DNA from: Pseudomonadota bacterium
Lineage (GTDB): Bacteria > Desulfobacterota > Desulfovibrionia > Desulfovibrionales > Desulfovibrionaceae
Assembly (NCBI GenBank): GCA_023403845.1
Contig: JAEYDL010000016.1
Span: forward strand, 69,414 to 133,413
Direction: 5' to 3'
Length of the DNA stretch: 64,000 nt
Position numbers and translations under genes: made by a program. The first letter of the stretch is position 1. Every line of letters begins with the position of its first letter. Under the pieces are notes generated by a model that saw only the letters and a program-made list of their open reading frames with translations, had not been told where the DNA came from and made no database searches. Of this stretch, positions 43,768 to 51,720 are shown in pieces.

Positions 43768-43818
43768 CAAAAATACACGGGAGGGAGGAGAGTTGCAAGT
43801 CTCCTCCCTCCCGTGTTC
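43768..43818 (-). terminator. Strong hairpin between ilvN and ilvC
   Basis: A perfect 15-bp stem, cacgggagggaggag (43776-43790) with its complement (43801-43815), has a 10-nt loop. On the minus strand it is followed by tatttttg. It should terminate most ilvBN transcripts, so ilvC depends on read-through or on its own promoter in the next 100 nt. Confidence 0.8.
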
Positions 43819-43845
43819 CAAATTTTTCCTTTCAGGATCCCGGAA

Positions 43846-44337
43846 TCAGCCTTCGTCGCTCTGCATCGTACGGCGTATGGCCAGCGTGCCCGTGCGCGCG
43901 AGTTCCTTGATCCCGAACCGCTGCAACAACTGAATAATGGCCTGCAGTTTCGAATGATCTCCGGTGGCTTCCAGAGTGAGGTCCATGGGACTTACGTCCA
44001 CTACCTTGCAACGGAAGATATCGGCGATACGCAGCACTTCGCCGCGCTTGGAGTCTTCCGCATGCACCTTGATCACCATCATCTCTCTTTCCACGGAAGA
44101 CATGCCGTAAAAGTCCACGACCTTCACGACCGTAACCAGTTTGCGAAGCTGCTTGACGATCTGTTCAATGATCTGCTCGTCGCCGCTGGTGGTGATGGTC
44201 ATGAGGGACATGCCCTCCTCAAGAGTAGGAGCCACATTGAGGGATTCGATGTTAAACCCGCGTCCGCTGAACAGTCCGGCTACGCGGGAAAGGACGCCAG
44301 GTTCGTTTTCGACAAGAACAGAGAGAACGCGCCGCAT
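43846..44337 (-). CDS. ilvN: Acetolactate synthase small (regulatory) subunit
   Basis: The protein has 163 residues. The N-terminal ACT domain (about 1-75) has VLVENEPGVLSRVAGLFSGRGFNIESL, which binds valine in family members and gives feedback inhibition. The C-terminal domain (about 80-160) matches the IlvN regulatory extension (GDHSKLQAIIQLLQRFGIKELARTG). It activates the catalytic subunit encoded by ilvB 46 nt upstream. A strong hairpin follows. Confidence 0.96.
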   Translation of the reverse strand: MRRVLSVLVENEPGVLSRVAGLFSGRGFNIESLNVAPTLEEGMSLMTITTSGDEQIIEQIVKQLRKLVTVVKVVDFYGMSSVEREMMVIKVHAEDSKRGEVLRIADIFRCKVVDVSPMDLTLEATGDHSKLQAIIQLLQRFGIKELARTGTLAIRRTMQSDEG

Positions 44338-44383
44338 TCTTCCTCCAGAAACGTTTACGGTTGGAACTCTGCCGCAACAGGGC

Positions 44384-46075
44384 TTATACGATCAGCATTT
44401 CGTCCAGAGCTGCTCCCGCAGGGACCATGGGAGACACGTTTTCCTCACGCTCCACCACCACGTCGATCACTGCGGTTCGAGGCGAGGCCAGCGCCTTGGG
44501 CAAAATTTCCTCCAGCTCCTCCTCTGTCGTAATACGATACCCTTCCGCACCGTAGGCTTCGGCAAGCTTTACGAAATCCGGCTGTCCACGCATGTCGGTA
44601 GCGACGTAATTGGTGTCGTAAAAAAGCTCCTGCCACTGTCGGACCATGCCAAGGTACCGATTGTTCAGGATAAGGATCTTCACGGGGAGCTTGTTTTCCA
44701 CAGCGGTCATGAGTTCCTGACTGTTCATCTGGATGGAACCGTCACCGGCCACATCGACGACAAGCTTGTCCGGCAGCGCCAGCTGCACGCCGATGGCGGC
44801 GGGCAAACCGTATCCCATGGTGCCGAGACCTCCTGATGTCACGAACGTGCGCGGTTTGCGATATCGCAGGAACTGCGCTGCCCACATCTGGTTCTGCCCC
44901 ACCTCTGTCGTGACGATCAAATCTCCTCTGGTGCAGGCGCTCAAGGCCTCCAGAACCTGCTGCGGCTTCAGCTTGTCGCCCTTGATCCACCCCAGCGGGT
45001 GTTCCCGTTCCCATTCCCTGACCTGGGCCACCCATTCAGCATGATCTCCAGCCCAGTCCTTGACGGCATGGCCGGATTCAAGGATGGCGCGGAGTCCCTG
45101 CAGAGCACTCAGGCAATCGCTGACCACAGGAACTTCCACCCGAACGTTCTTGCGCAGCGTAGTGGGGTCAATATCGATGTGAACGATACGGGCATGAGAG
45201 GCGAAGCGGCCGAGATTACCCGTAATTCGATCGTCAAAACGCGTACCCACCGCGAGAATGACATCAGCCTCGCTGACGGCCTTGTTGGCGGCATATGTTC
45301 CGTGCATACCCAGCATGCCCAGCCAGAGCGGATCGTCTCCGGGGAATCCTCCAAGCCCCATCAACGTGCCTGCCACGGGAGCGTGCATGGCATGGGCGAG
45401 CGTCGTCAGTTCCTCGGCCGCATCGGCCATGATTACGCCGCCCCCCGCGACGATCAACAGCTTGCGGGACGTGACAAGTACGTCCATGGCTCGACGCAGC
45501 TGATTAAGGTTCGCGCGAAAGGTCGGACAATAGGACCGCATGGACACGTCCGGCGGCCACACGAATTCACAGCGGGCCTGCTGAACATCCTTGGGTATAT
45601 CCACCAGCACCGGGCCGGGACGTCCGGAACGGGCGAGATAAAAGGCCTTGCGCAATGTGAGCGCCAGATCACGGACATCCTTGACCAGAAAGTTATGCTT
45701 CGTACACGGCCGGGTAATCCCTACGATATCCACTTCCTGAAAGGCATCGTTCCCGATGAGAGGCGTGGAAACCTGCCCTGTCAGAACAACCATGGGAATG
45801 GAATCGGAATAGGCCGTGGCGATGCCCGTGACTGTATTGGTGGCACCGGGGCCGGAAGTGGCAAGACAAACCCCCACCTTTCCCGAAGCGCGCGCGTACC
45901 CATCGGCGGCATGCACAGCGCCCTGCTCATGCCGCACCAGAATATGTCGCAGCTCCGGATGGCGGGGCAGTTCGTCATAAATATCGATGACGGCTCCGCC
46001 GGGATAGCCGAAGAAAAGGTCTACGCCTTCACGCTTCAAACTCTCCAGAAGGATGGTGGCCCCGGTGCACAACAT
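44384..46075 (-). CDS. ilvB: Acetolactate synthase large (catalytic) subunit
   Basis: The protein has 563 residues and is a thiamine-diphosphate enzyme. Conserved features are FGYPGGAVIDIYD, the catalytic glutamate region RHEQGAVHAADGYARAS (E about 50), TSGPGATNTVTGIATAYSDSIP, the FAD-related segment GDDPLWLGMLGMHGTYAAN, and the ThDP/Mg motif GDGSIQMNSQELMTAVENK. It makes acetolactate or acetohydroxybutyrate from pyruvate. The gene starts 2 nt after the stop of a DUF465 gene, which shows tight co-translation. Confidence 0.97.
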   Translation of the reverse strand: MLCTGATILLESLKREGVDLFFGYPGGAVIDIYDELPRHPELRHILVRHEQGAVHAADGYARASGKVGVCLATSGPGATNTVTGIATAYSDSIPMVVLTGQVSTPLIGNDAFQEVDIVGITRPCTKHNFLVKDVRDLALTLRKAFYLARSGRPGPVLVDIPKDVQQARCEFVWPPDVSMRSYCPTFRANLNQLRRAMDVLVTSRKLLIVAGGGVIMADAAEELTTLAHAMHAPVAGTLMGLGGFPGDDPLWLGMLGMHGTYAANKAVSEADVILAVGTRFDDRITGNLGRFASHARIVHIDIDPTTLRKNVRVEVPVVSDCLSALQGLRAILESGHAVKDWAGDHAEWVAQVREWEREHPLGWIKGDKLKPQQVLEALSACTRGDLIVTTEVGQNQMWAAQFLRYRKPRTFVTSGGLGTMGYGLPAAIGVQLALPDKLVVDVAGDGSIQMNSQELMTAVENKLPVKILILNNRYLGMVRQWQELFYDTNYVATDMRGQPDFVKLAEAYGAEGYRITTEEELEEILPKALASPRTAVIDVVVEREENVSPMVPAGAALDEMLIV

Positions 46076-46077
46076 TC

Positions 46078-46311
46078 CTACTTTCCTTCCTGTTCATTGT
46101 AGCCATCAAGGATGGCATGAAGGCGGGTCTTTCCTTCGAGTTTCTGCTTTTTCAGCTGCTTGAGCGTCTGTTCTTCCATGGGAGTCCGATAGGCCTTGCT
46201 TTCAAGCTTTTCCACCTGCTTCTCATAGAGGATGTGATCTTCCCAAAGATCCTTCAGTTCTGGGTTGACGGCGGCATATTTCTCAAGAAGAAGGAGCTCA
46301 CGCTGTTCCAT
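46078..46311 (-). CDS. DUF465 (YdcH-like) small helical protein
   Basis: The protein has 77 residues and is entirely helical and charged. The family pattern is visible in FPxLKxLWxxH-type form as NPELKDLWEDHILYEKQVEKLESKAYRTPMEEQTLKQLKKQKLEGK (positions about 16-61, quoted here in parts by its key residues: L19, W23, H26, L36, E46, L49, K52, K56-K57). It follows the usual two-helix hairpin of the family. The function of DUF465 proteins is unknown. The stop is 2 nt before the ilvB start, so it is the first gene of the ilv operon. The ribosome site is ggaga. Confidence 0.85.
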   Translation of the reverse strand: MEQRELLLLEKYAAVNPELKDLWEDHILYEKQVEKLESKAYRTPMEEQTLKQLKKQKLEGKTRLHAILDGYNEQEGK

Positions 46312-46407
46312 AAGACTTTCTCCGATATAGAGGTTGAATACGAAGACGAGCCGCAGTGCTGCGCCTTGCCTTTAGCCATGTTTACCGCAAAAGATAATGA
46401 AAGTGAA

Positions 46408-46452
46408 TGCAAAAATCCCTCCCCCTGCAGCGAAATATCACCAGGGGAGCCT
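46408..46452 (-). terminator. Probable terminator after yggT
   Basis: On the minus strand ctcccctg pairs with the run caggggg-ag (one bulged G) across a 14-nt loop and is followed by ggatttttg. It separates yggT from the DUF465-ilv operon. Confidence 0.55.
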
Positions 46453-46462
46453 TTCCGCGGCT

Positions 46463-46762
46463 CTACAGCATGGCCGCATACTGGAACAGGGAACGCACCA
46501 CGATGCTCTGAATCAGCTGGATGACGATCAGCACCACAATGGGCGAAAGATCAAGCCCGCTGATGTAGGTAAACGGCAAGTGCTTGCGGATACGGTACAG
46601 AACGGGTTCGGTAAGCGAACTCAAGGTGCGGACGATCGGATTGTACGGATCAGGGCGCACCCAGGACAACAGCGCAGCAATGATTACGATCCAGAAATAA
46701 AGAGAAAGCAGTGTATCCAGTACGCGCGCAATCGCGAAAAGGACATTGCCGAGTACGAACAT
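46463..46762 (-). CDS. YggT-family integral membrane protein
   Basis: The protein has 99 residues, the single-repeat form of the family. Two membrane helices (about 10-33 and 70-92) flank the conserved SWVRPDPYNPIVRTLSSLTEPVLYR-type loop (residues 33-57; key residues W34, P37, N41, P42, L50, P53). YggT proteins are linked to osmotic tolerance and, in chloroplasts, to haem attachment and division, but the biochemical role is not settled. It lies 39 nt after the HAD phosphatase gene on the same strand and may be co-transcribed with it. Confidence 0.9.
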   Translation of the reverse strand: MFVLGNVLFAIARVLDTLLSLYFWIVIIAALLSWVRPDPYNPIVRTLSSLTEPVLYRIRKHLPFTYISGLDLSPIVVLIVIQLIQSIVVRSLFQYAAML

Positions 46763-46801
46763 ATGACCTCCCCGGCCCGGGGCCGGTTTTCGCCAAAAGG
46801 T

Positions 46802-47476
46802 TTATCCGCCCAGTCCGGGCAGCAACTCAAGAGCCCGGTGCAGTTCCGGGAAGCCGTTCACATGAATGGAGGCAGGCAAATCCGCATTCCGATAGGCAAG
46901 CAACGGAACGCCCCCACCTGCCGCCGCAGCCGCATCCGTGGCGCTGTCCCCCACAAACCCCACTGTTTCAGGAAGAACATTCCAGGTGTCCAAAATGCGC
47001 AGCACTCCCTCGGGTGAGGGTTTTGGCGCTACGACTTCCGCCGTCATGACCGGATCAAACAGTTCTTCCATGCCAAATTTTTTCAGGACATCCCACATGC
47101 CGTTGCCGCGATTGGTATGCACCCCCAGACGCACGCCCTGGCCGTGCAACCAATCGAGCATCTCTCTCAGGCCGGGTTCCGGCGTCAACAGCGGCAGCGT
47201 CACTGTCTTGTAAGGGATTCTCTGAGCGATGGCAGGAAGCTGAACATACTGCTCAGGCGTAAACAGAAAACGCAATGCCTGATCCGCCGTGGACATCTGC
47301 ACATACTCCACCTGATCGTCAGCCACCGGAGGCAGTCCGAATTCGGCCAGCAATCTGTTGTAATAACCGACATTGGCGGCACAGGAATCCACAAGCACGC
47401 CGTCGCAATCAAAGATAAGACCGGCAAGGCCTTTCGGAAAGACCTTCTTGAGCAGGAAAGACAGAGAATCGTTCAT
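46802..47476 (-). CDS. HAD-superfamily hydrolase, phosphoglycolate phosphatase-like
   Basis: The protein has 224 residues. HAD motif I is IFDCDGVLVDS (nucleophile D23, D25). Motif II is the VHTNRG threonine, motif III the lysine in VVAPKPSPEG and motif IV GFVGDSATDAAAAAGGG. The helical cap between 30 and 100 is of the Gph/beta-phosphoglucomutase type. It probably removes phosphate from a small metabolite such as phosphoglycolate. The exact substrate is not visible. The start codon overlaps the stop of the unknown 285-residue gene as ATGA. Confidence 0.9.
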   Translation of the reverse strand: MNDSLSFLLKKVFPKGLAGLIFDCDGVLVDSCAANVGYYNRLLAEFGLPPVADDQVEYVQMSTADQALRFLFTPEQYVQLPAIAQRIPYKTVTLPLLTPEPGLREMLDWLHGQGVRLGVHTNRGNGMWDVLKKFGMEELFDPVMTAEVVAPKPSPEGVLRILDTWNVLPETVGFVGDSATDAAAAAGGGVPLLAYRNADLPASIHVNGFPELHRALELLPGLGG

Positions 47477-48330
47477 GCCCGTCCCCTTGTCAGCAGAATC
47501 ACCGTTCGCTCGGCATCAAGCCAAGGACGGTCAGGATCAGGCTCCTTCCGGCCGATCAGTTGCCATACGCATCCCCGTACACAGGAAGCGGCTTCCCCGT
47601 TTTGAGGGATGGAAAACAGCTCCGGAGGCAGGGCGTCGCAGACCTCAAAATCAGAAAGTGCCCCGGCCATCCGATCATCCGCCGTACAGAACACCGCCTC
47701 GGGAGGCAACAGGATTGAAAGCAGTTCCAGCATGAACCGCCATGAAGGCAAAAGTGCAGCGGGATCTTCGGGGACAAGGTCGGTCATGGCGGCGAGCAGT
47801 TCCGCGTGGATAGCGGTCTCTTCCTCATCGTCCGCTCCAAGATGCGAAGCCAGCTTGCGTGCCCCATTCCTGTACCGTGCGGCCAACCGGTCCATATCCA
47901 GAACCCGTTCCTCCTGAAGCCAGCCCAGCAAAAGGTAATGCTGGGCCCAACGCAGCAGCTCTTCTCCACCAGGTCTTTGTGAAGAGCGGGCTGTCCCTTC
48001 TGCAGTTTTGCCGGAACGGGCAAACCGGGCCAGATCCTCCCTTTCCGTAATTTCGCGGCGGGAAACAGCCTGCATCGCGGGGGTCGAAACGGAAAGATCG
48101 GCAATGCCGTTTTCGTCAAGACGAGCCAGCTCGGCCATGCAGCTTGCGGCCTGCGACGGCGTAAAAGGCAGGGAAGAAGGGGTCAACCACAGAGAGGGAT
48201 CACGTCGGGAACCGTGCACATCCGGCAGCCCGGGCCATACGGTACGTACCCCGGCAGGCACGGTTTCAGAGAGAAATTCCCTGTGCATGGTCGGCACATA
48301 TACAGGAAACTCCCTGGAATTCATCGTCAT
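47473..48330 (-). CDS. Uncharacterised protein, partner of the HAD gene
   Basis: The protein has 285 residues and I do not recognise it. It has no signal peptide or membrane segment. The N-terminus is rich in proline and aromatic residues (YVPTMHREFLSETVPAG, WPGLPDVHGSRRDPSLW). The middle is helical (LLRWAQHYLLLGWLQEERVLDMDRLAARYRNG), and a second helical stretch ends in LPSWRFMLELLSILLPPE. It overlaps the HAD gene by 4 nt, so the two are translationally coupled and probably functionally linked. It may be restricted to sulfate reducers, but that is inference. Confidence 0.75.
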   Translation of the reverse strand: MTMNSREFPVYVPTMHREFLSETVPAGVRTVWPGLPDVHGSRRDPSLWLTPSSLPFTPSQAASCMAELARLDENGIADLSVSTPAMQAVSRREITEREDLARFARSGKTAEGTARSSQRPGGEELLRWAQHYLLLGWLQEERVLDMDRLAARYRNGARKLASHLGADDEEETAIHAELLAAMTDLVPEDPAALLPSWRFMLELLSILLPPEAVFCTADDRMAGALSDFEVCDALPPELFSIPQNGEAASCVRGCVWQLIGRKEPDPDRPWLDAERTVILLTRGRA

Positions 48331-48536
48331 AGTTCATCCTTTCGCATGCAGGCGGGCATTTCTATCCTTGACCCTGAATACCGCCTAAGCGTATGCTTTT
48401 TCAAAGACATAAACGGTGAGAAGCGGGATAATTCCCTGCCCTGCGCCGCTGCCGCAAAAACGGAAGAATTCTCTCCGGCGACGGCGACGTACTCGTATTT
48501 GTATCCTGACGGTCAAAATGTTGCAACGTCCCGACC

Positions 48537-48565
48537 TTGACCTCGGCGATAACCCTCGCTATATG
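48537..48565 (+). promoter_or_regulatory. Candidate sigma-70 promoter of tatA
   Basis: TTGACC (48537-48542), a 17-nt spacer and TATATG (48560-48565) end 26 nt before the tatA ATG. Good -35 and moderate -10, identified by eye. Confidence 0.45.
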
Positions 48566-48591
48566 CCTTTCTTATCAAACCCGGAGGCTTT

Positions 48592-48789
48592 ATGTACGGA
48601 ATCGGCATGCAGGAACTGCTTTTAATTCTTCTCATAGTAGTGGTCATCTTCGGAGCCAAGAAACTCCCCGAAATCGGCGGCGGTCTCGGCAAGGCCATCC
48701 GGAATTTCAAACGGGCCAGCTCTGAACCTGATGAAATCGACATCACCCCCAAGGCCGAAAAGAAACACGACGATAATCCTTCAGCCTGA
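48592..48789 (+). CDS. tatA: Twin-arginine translocase subunit TatA
   Basis: The protein has 65 residues. One membrane helix (about 7-20) is followed by the family hinge FGAKKLPEIGGGLGKAIRNFKRA (FG at 20-21) and an acidic/basic tail. It forms the pore-like component that exports folded, cofactor-bearing proteins such as periplasmic hydrogenases and formate dehydrogenases. The start has a ggaggc site. tatB and tatC are not next to it. A terminator follows at 48810. Confidence 0.94.
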   Translation: MYGIGMQELLLILLIVVVIFGAKKLPEIGGGLGKAIRNFKRASSEPDEIDITPKAEKKHDDNPSA

Positions 48790-48809
48790 CAGGCCATCCC
48801 CTGTATATT

Positions 48810-48840
48810 GAAACGCCCCGTCCGTCGGAGGCGTTTTTTG
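48810..48840 (+). terminator. Rho-independent terminator after tatA
   Basis: The arms aaacgcc (48811-48817) and ggcgttt (48830-48836) have a GC-rich loop and are followed by a T-run. It lies between tatA and the ACT-domain gene. Confidence 0.7.
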
Positions 48841-48868
48841 TGCATCCCAGTCTAGCAAGGAAGGGCAC

Positions 48869-49297
48869 ATGAAAGTCGAACAGCTTTCCATCTTTCTCGA
48901 AAACAAGGCGGGGCGCCTTGCCGAAGTGACTCAGACTCTGAAAGAGGCCGGCATCAATATCCGGGCTCTTTCCTTGGCGGATACTTCCGACTTCGGAATT
49001 CTTCGGCTGATCGTGGACGACACGGCCAAGGCTGAAGCCGTTCTTAAAAAGGGTGGTTTTACCGTGGGGCGGACCTTCGTGGTGGGGGTCGTCGTCGATG
49101 ACAATCCCGGGGGACTCAACGCCATTCTCGAAATCCTGTCCGCATACGACGTCAACGTGGAGTATATGTACGCCTTTGTTCAGAAAGACGGCAGCAGCGC
49201 CACGCTGATCTTTCGTTTCGATCGTATCGATCAGGCCATCGAAGCGCTCAAAAGCAAGGGAATCCCGATCATCACGGCTGACCAGATCAATGGCTAG
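48869..49297 (+). CDS. ACT-domain protein (tandem ACT)
   Basis: The protein has 142 residues and two ACT domains in tandem. The first starts with QLSIFLENKAGRLAEVTQTLKEAGINIRAL. The second, from about residue 70, has VVVDDNPGGLNAILEILSAYDVNVEYMY. Such two-ACT proteins are commonly found beside phenylacetate-CoA ligase genes and are thought to sense amino acids or aromatic acids. No such ligase is adjacent here. It has an aaggaag site and its own terminator. The ligand is unknown. Confidence 0.88.
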   Translation: MKVEQLSIFLENKAGRLAEVTQTLKEAGINIRALSLADTSDFGILRLIVDDTAKAEAVLKKGGFTVGRTFVVGVVVDDNPGGLNAILEILSAYDVNVEYMYAFVQKDGSSATLIFRFDRIDQAIEALKSKGIPIITADQING

Positions 49298-49308
49298 CCG
49301 ACAGACTC

Positions 49309-49345
49309 AAGGACGCCGCTCGACAAGGGCGGCGTCCCTTTTTTT
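49309..49345 (+). terminator. Rho-independent terminator after the ACT-domain gene
   Basis: The arms ggacgccgc (49311-49319) and gcggcgtcc (49329-49337) form a perfect 9-bp stem followed by c and eight T residues. Confidence 0.88.
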
Positions 49346-49347
49346 CG

Positions 49348-49391
49348 TTCACAAAAAAACGCCCATGCGAGTTTTTAGGTTCACATGGGCT
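49348..49391 (-). terminator. Second terminator of the trx-bamD operon
   Basis: gcccatg (49361-49367) pairs with catgggc (49384-49390). On the minus strand the stem is followed by g and eight T residues. It lies beyond the first bamD terminator and backs it up, adjoining the convergent ACT-gene terminator. Confidence 0.65.
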
Positions 49392-49441
49392 TCATAACGA
49401 GTCGATACGATATATCAGCTGAATTTTACAACAGAACGAGC

Positions 49442-49474
49442 ACAAAAAGAAAGGCCGGGAATCATCCCGACCTG
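49442..49474 (-). terminator. First terminator of the trx-bamD operon
   Basis: On the minus strand aggtcggga pairs with tcccggcct (49452-49473; a G-U pair forms only in this orientation) and is followed by ttctttttg. Confidence 0.8.
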
Positions 49475-49480
49475 TTGCAT

Positions 49481-50203
49481 TTACAACCAGTCAAACCACT
49501 GTTTCCATGAACCTTCAATCTGTTCACGCGCTTCCTGCGACTGCTGTTCACGGTACTTGTAGTAGGCAGCCAACGCCTTTTGCTGCGCATGTTCCCTTAC
49601 GTCGGAAACATCCCTGAAGTTATCCACGATATAGGTATATCGCCGCCAGGCAGGGCCGTATTTTTTCATGTTCCAGAACACGTCGCCCAGATAGAGTTCA
49701 TGCTCGGCAATGATCCGGCGGGCGTTCACGATTTCCACATCCGCCTTCTGCGCATATTCGCTGTTCGGATACGTTTCGCGCAGCCGGCTGAAGTACTCTA
49801 TAGATTCCTGCACCGCAGTCGTCGGTCGATCCACGGAGATGAAACTTTTCAGATCAGCCATGCCTACCTGATACAGGACATAGGGAATGGCTTCATGCCT
49901 AGGATGAAGCGATTCGAAGTCCTTGTAGGCTTCGGCCGCTTCCGGGTATTTTTCATTGAGGAAAAGAGCATCTCCCAACGCCAGTTCGGCTTCCACGGTG
50001 TACGGGCTGAACGGATAATTATCCTTCAACTTCAAATAGTACTCCGCAGCCTGAGAGTAATTCTTGTCCCGCATGGCGTCATTGGCGCCCTCATACAGTT
50101 CCTGAGCGGTATCCTCAGGCGGAGGCAGGAAGAAATAGTCGATAATCCCACAGCCGGAGAGAAGAGTCAGGCACATTGCCAGCACCAGATGACGAAAATA
50201 CAT
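49481..50203 (-). CDS. bamD: Outer membrane assembly lipoprotein BamD
   Basis: The protein has 240 residues. The lipoprotein signal ends in LLSGC (Cys18). The mature part consists of about five TPR-like helix pairs (residues 33-200), including AQELYEGANDAMRDKNYSQAAEYY, PFSPYTVEAELALGDALFL and YPNSEYAQKADVEIVNARR. The family function is assembly of outer-membrane beta-barrels with BamA. It is the last gene of a trxA-trxB-bamD run, 3 nt after trxB, followed by two terminators. Confidence 0.93.
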   Translation of the reverse strand: MYFRHLVLAMCLTLLSGCGIIDYFFLPPPEDTAQELYEGANDAMRDKNYSQAAEYYLKLKDNYPFSPYTVEAELALGDALFLNEKYPEAAEAYKDFESLHPRHEAIPYVLYQVGMADLKSFISVDRPTTAVQESIEYFSRLRETYPNSEYAQKADVEIVNARRIIAEHELYLGDVFWNMKKYGPAWRRYTYIVDNFRDVSDVREHAQQKALAAYYKYREQQSQEAREQIEGSWKQWFDWL

Positions 50204-50206
50204 AGG

Positions 50207-51133
50207 CTAGGCGTCCAGTTGTTCGAGATAAATGGAAACTGAATTTGCCGCTGTCGCCCCATCTCCGACGGCGGTGGTCACCTGTCTGCACATTTTGGAA
50301 CGAATATCCCCTGCCGCAAATACCCCCGGCAAATTCGTACTCATTTCGCAGTCGGTGACGACGAACCCCTGCGCATCCAGCTGGATATCGGAAGGCAGGA
50401 ATCCCGATTGCGGTTCATACCCAATGAAGATAAACAACCCGTTCACTTCCAGCCGGGAACTTTCTCCGCTTACAATATTCTTCAGGACAAGGGCCTTCAG
50501 CTCCCCTTCCCCCTCAAGACCTGTCACTACGGAATTCAATACCAGCTCGATGCGGTCGGAAGCGGCATGTACCTTGTCCTGATACACCTTCGCACCCCGG
50601 AAGCCTTCCCGGCGATGAATCAGATAGACCTTGCTCGCAATGCGCGAAAGGTACAGGGCTTCTTCCAGTGCCGCGTTGCCGCCGCCGACGACGGCAACGA
50701 TCTGATTCCGGAAAAAATTGCCGTCGCACAACGCACAGTAAGAAACGCCGCGTCCGGTCAGTTCTTTTTCCCGGGGAATACCGAGCTGGCGCGGATTGGC
50801 GCCAGAACACAATATCACGGAACGGGCAGTCATTTCATCCTTGCCGACAGCCAGCTTCCAACCCTCAGGGATCCGATCCATGCGCGTCACAGCGTCATTG
50901 TACCGGTCAGGTGAAAACTCGTTCAGATGTTCAGCAAAGACATCCGCCAGTTCCCATCCCTTGATTCCCTTGGGAAAACCAGGATAGTTCTCGATGGATT
51001 CCGTTTTCAGAACCTGACCGCCGGGGGCGAGCATTTCGACAAGTGCAACGGAAACTCCCGCGCGGCACAGATAAAGAGCAGCGGTGATCCCCGCGGGACC
51101 ACCGCCGATGACTACGGCGTCATACCTCTTCAT
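50207..51133 (-). CDS. trxB: Thioredoxin reductase
   Basis: The protein has 308 residues. FAD binding is shown by IGGGPAGITAALYLCRAG (residues 9-26), the redox pair C133-AL-C136 (SYCALCDGNF) and the NAD(P)H motif VVGGGNAALEEALYL. The closing FAD motif FAAGDIRSK is followed by QVTTAVGDGATAANSV. It keeps thioredoxin reduced. The start overlaps the trxA stop as ATGA, so they are translationally coupled. The pyridine nucleotide specificity is not certain from sequence alone. Confidence 0.97.
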   Translation of the reverse strand: MKRYDAVVIGGGPAGITAALYLCRAGVSVALVEMLAPGGQVLKTESIENYPGFPKGIKGWELADVFAEHLNEFSPDRYNDAVTRMDRIPEGWKLAVGKDEMTARSVILCSGANPRQLGIPREKELTGRGVSYCALCDGNFFRNQIVAVVGGGNAALEEALYLSRIASKVYLIHRREGFRGAKVYQDKVHAASDRIELVLNSVVTGLEGEGELKALVLKNIVSGESSRLEVNGLFIFIGYEPQSGFLPSDIQLDAQGFVVTDCEMSTNLPGVFAAGDIRSKMCRQVTTAVGDGATAANSVSIYLEQLDA

Positions 51134-51453
51134 GCGAGAGCCTTTTGATCGATCATGGCAGCGATGCTGGATTTCGACACGGCACCGGTTACCTGCTCAA
51201 CCACTTCTCCATTCTTGAAAAGAATCAGGGTCGGAATGGCACGGATACCATACTTTCCAGGCGTAGCCGGGCTTTCATCCACATTCATCTTCACCACGGA
51301 AATCTTGCCTTCATATTCATCGGAAAGTTCTTCGATGATGGGGCCGATCGCACGGCAGGGGCCGCACCAGGGGGCCCAGAAATCAACCAGCACGGGAAGC
51401 TGAGACTGAAGGACGACAGCGTCGAAATTGGCGTCATTAACTTGGGTAGCCAT
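51130..51453 (-). CDS. trxA: Thioredoxin
   Basis: The protein has 107 residues. The ATG at 51453 has a aaggag site; an in-frame codon 19 residues upstream is not needed. The redox motif WCGPC (C30, C33) follows VLVDFWAP, and the conserved cis-Pro lies in RAIPTLILF. It is a general disulfide reductant. The gene heads the trxA-trxB-bamD operon and has a near-consensus promoter. Confidence 0.98.
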   Translation of the reverse strand: MATQVNDANFDAVVLQSQLPVLVDFWAPWCGPCRAIGPIIEELSDEYEGKISVVKMNVDESPATPGKYGIRAIPTLILFKNGEVVEQVTGAVSKSSIAAMIDQKALA

Positions 51454-51526
51454 AGTAACTCCTTGGCAGATTTGCAGGGTTGTATGCGGGAAAGATACCC
51501 CTTCGGGCACTGCTCCACACCTTTAA

Positions 51527-51555
51527 ATTGTAGATATCAGACATTCAGGTGTCAA
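51527..51555 (-). promoter_or_regulatory. Near-consensus sigma-70 promoter of trxA
   Basis: On the minus strand TTGACA (51555-51550), a 17-nt spacer and TACAAT (51532-51527) lie 74 nt upstream of the trxA ATG. It is the best promoter match seen in the window. Confidence 0.75.
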
Positions 51556-51720
51556 GCCGGCATTCTGATTATTGTTTCTAACTCACCTTGTTTAAAATAA
51601 AATTCACAAACTTTCTTCCTGTCTGATCGCAACAGCGAAAAAACTTCCGTCTTCCCGCCGCTTCTGTTCCCATACCGTTTTCTCAATGCGGGAACAGGAT
51701 TCTGCCGACCAGAACCGGTT

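Noticed and set aside
42727..44532. 601-codon plus-strand frame across ilvC and ilvN
   Set aside because: It runs antisense across two clear ilv genes and the strong terminator between them.
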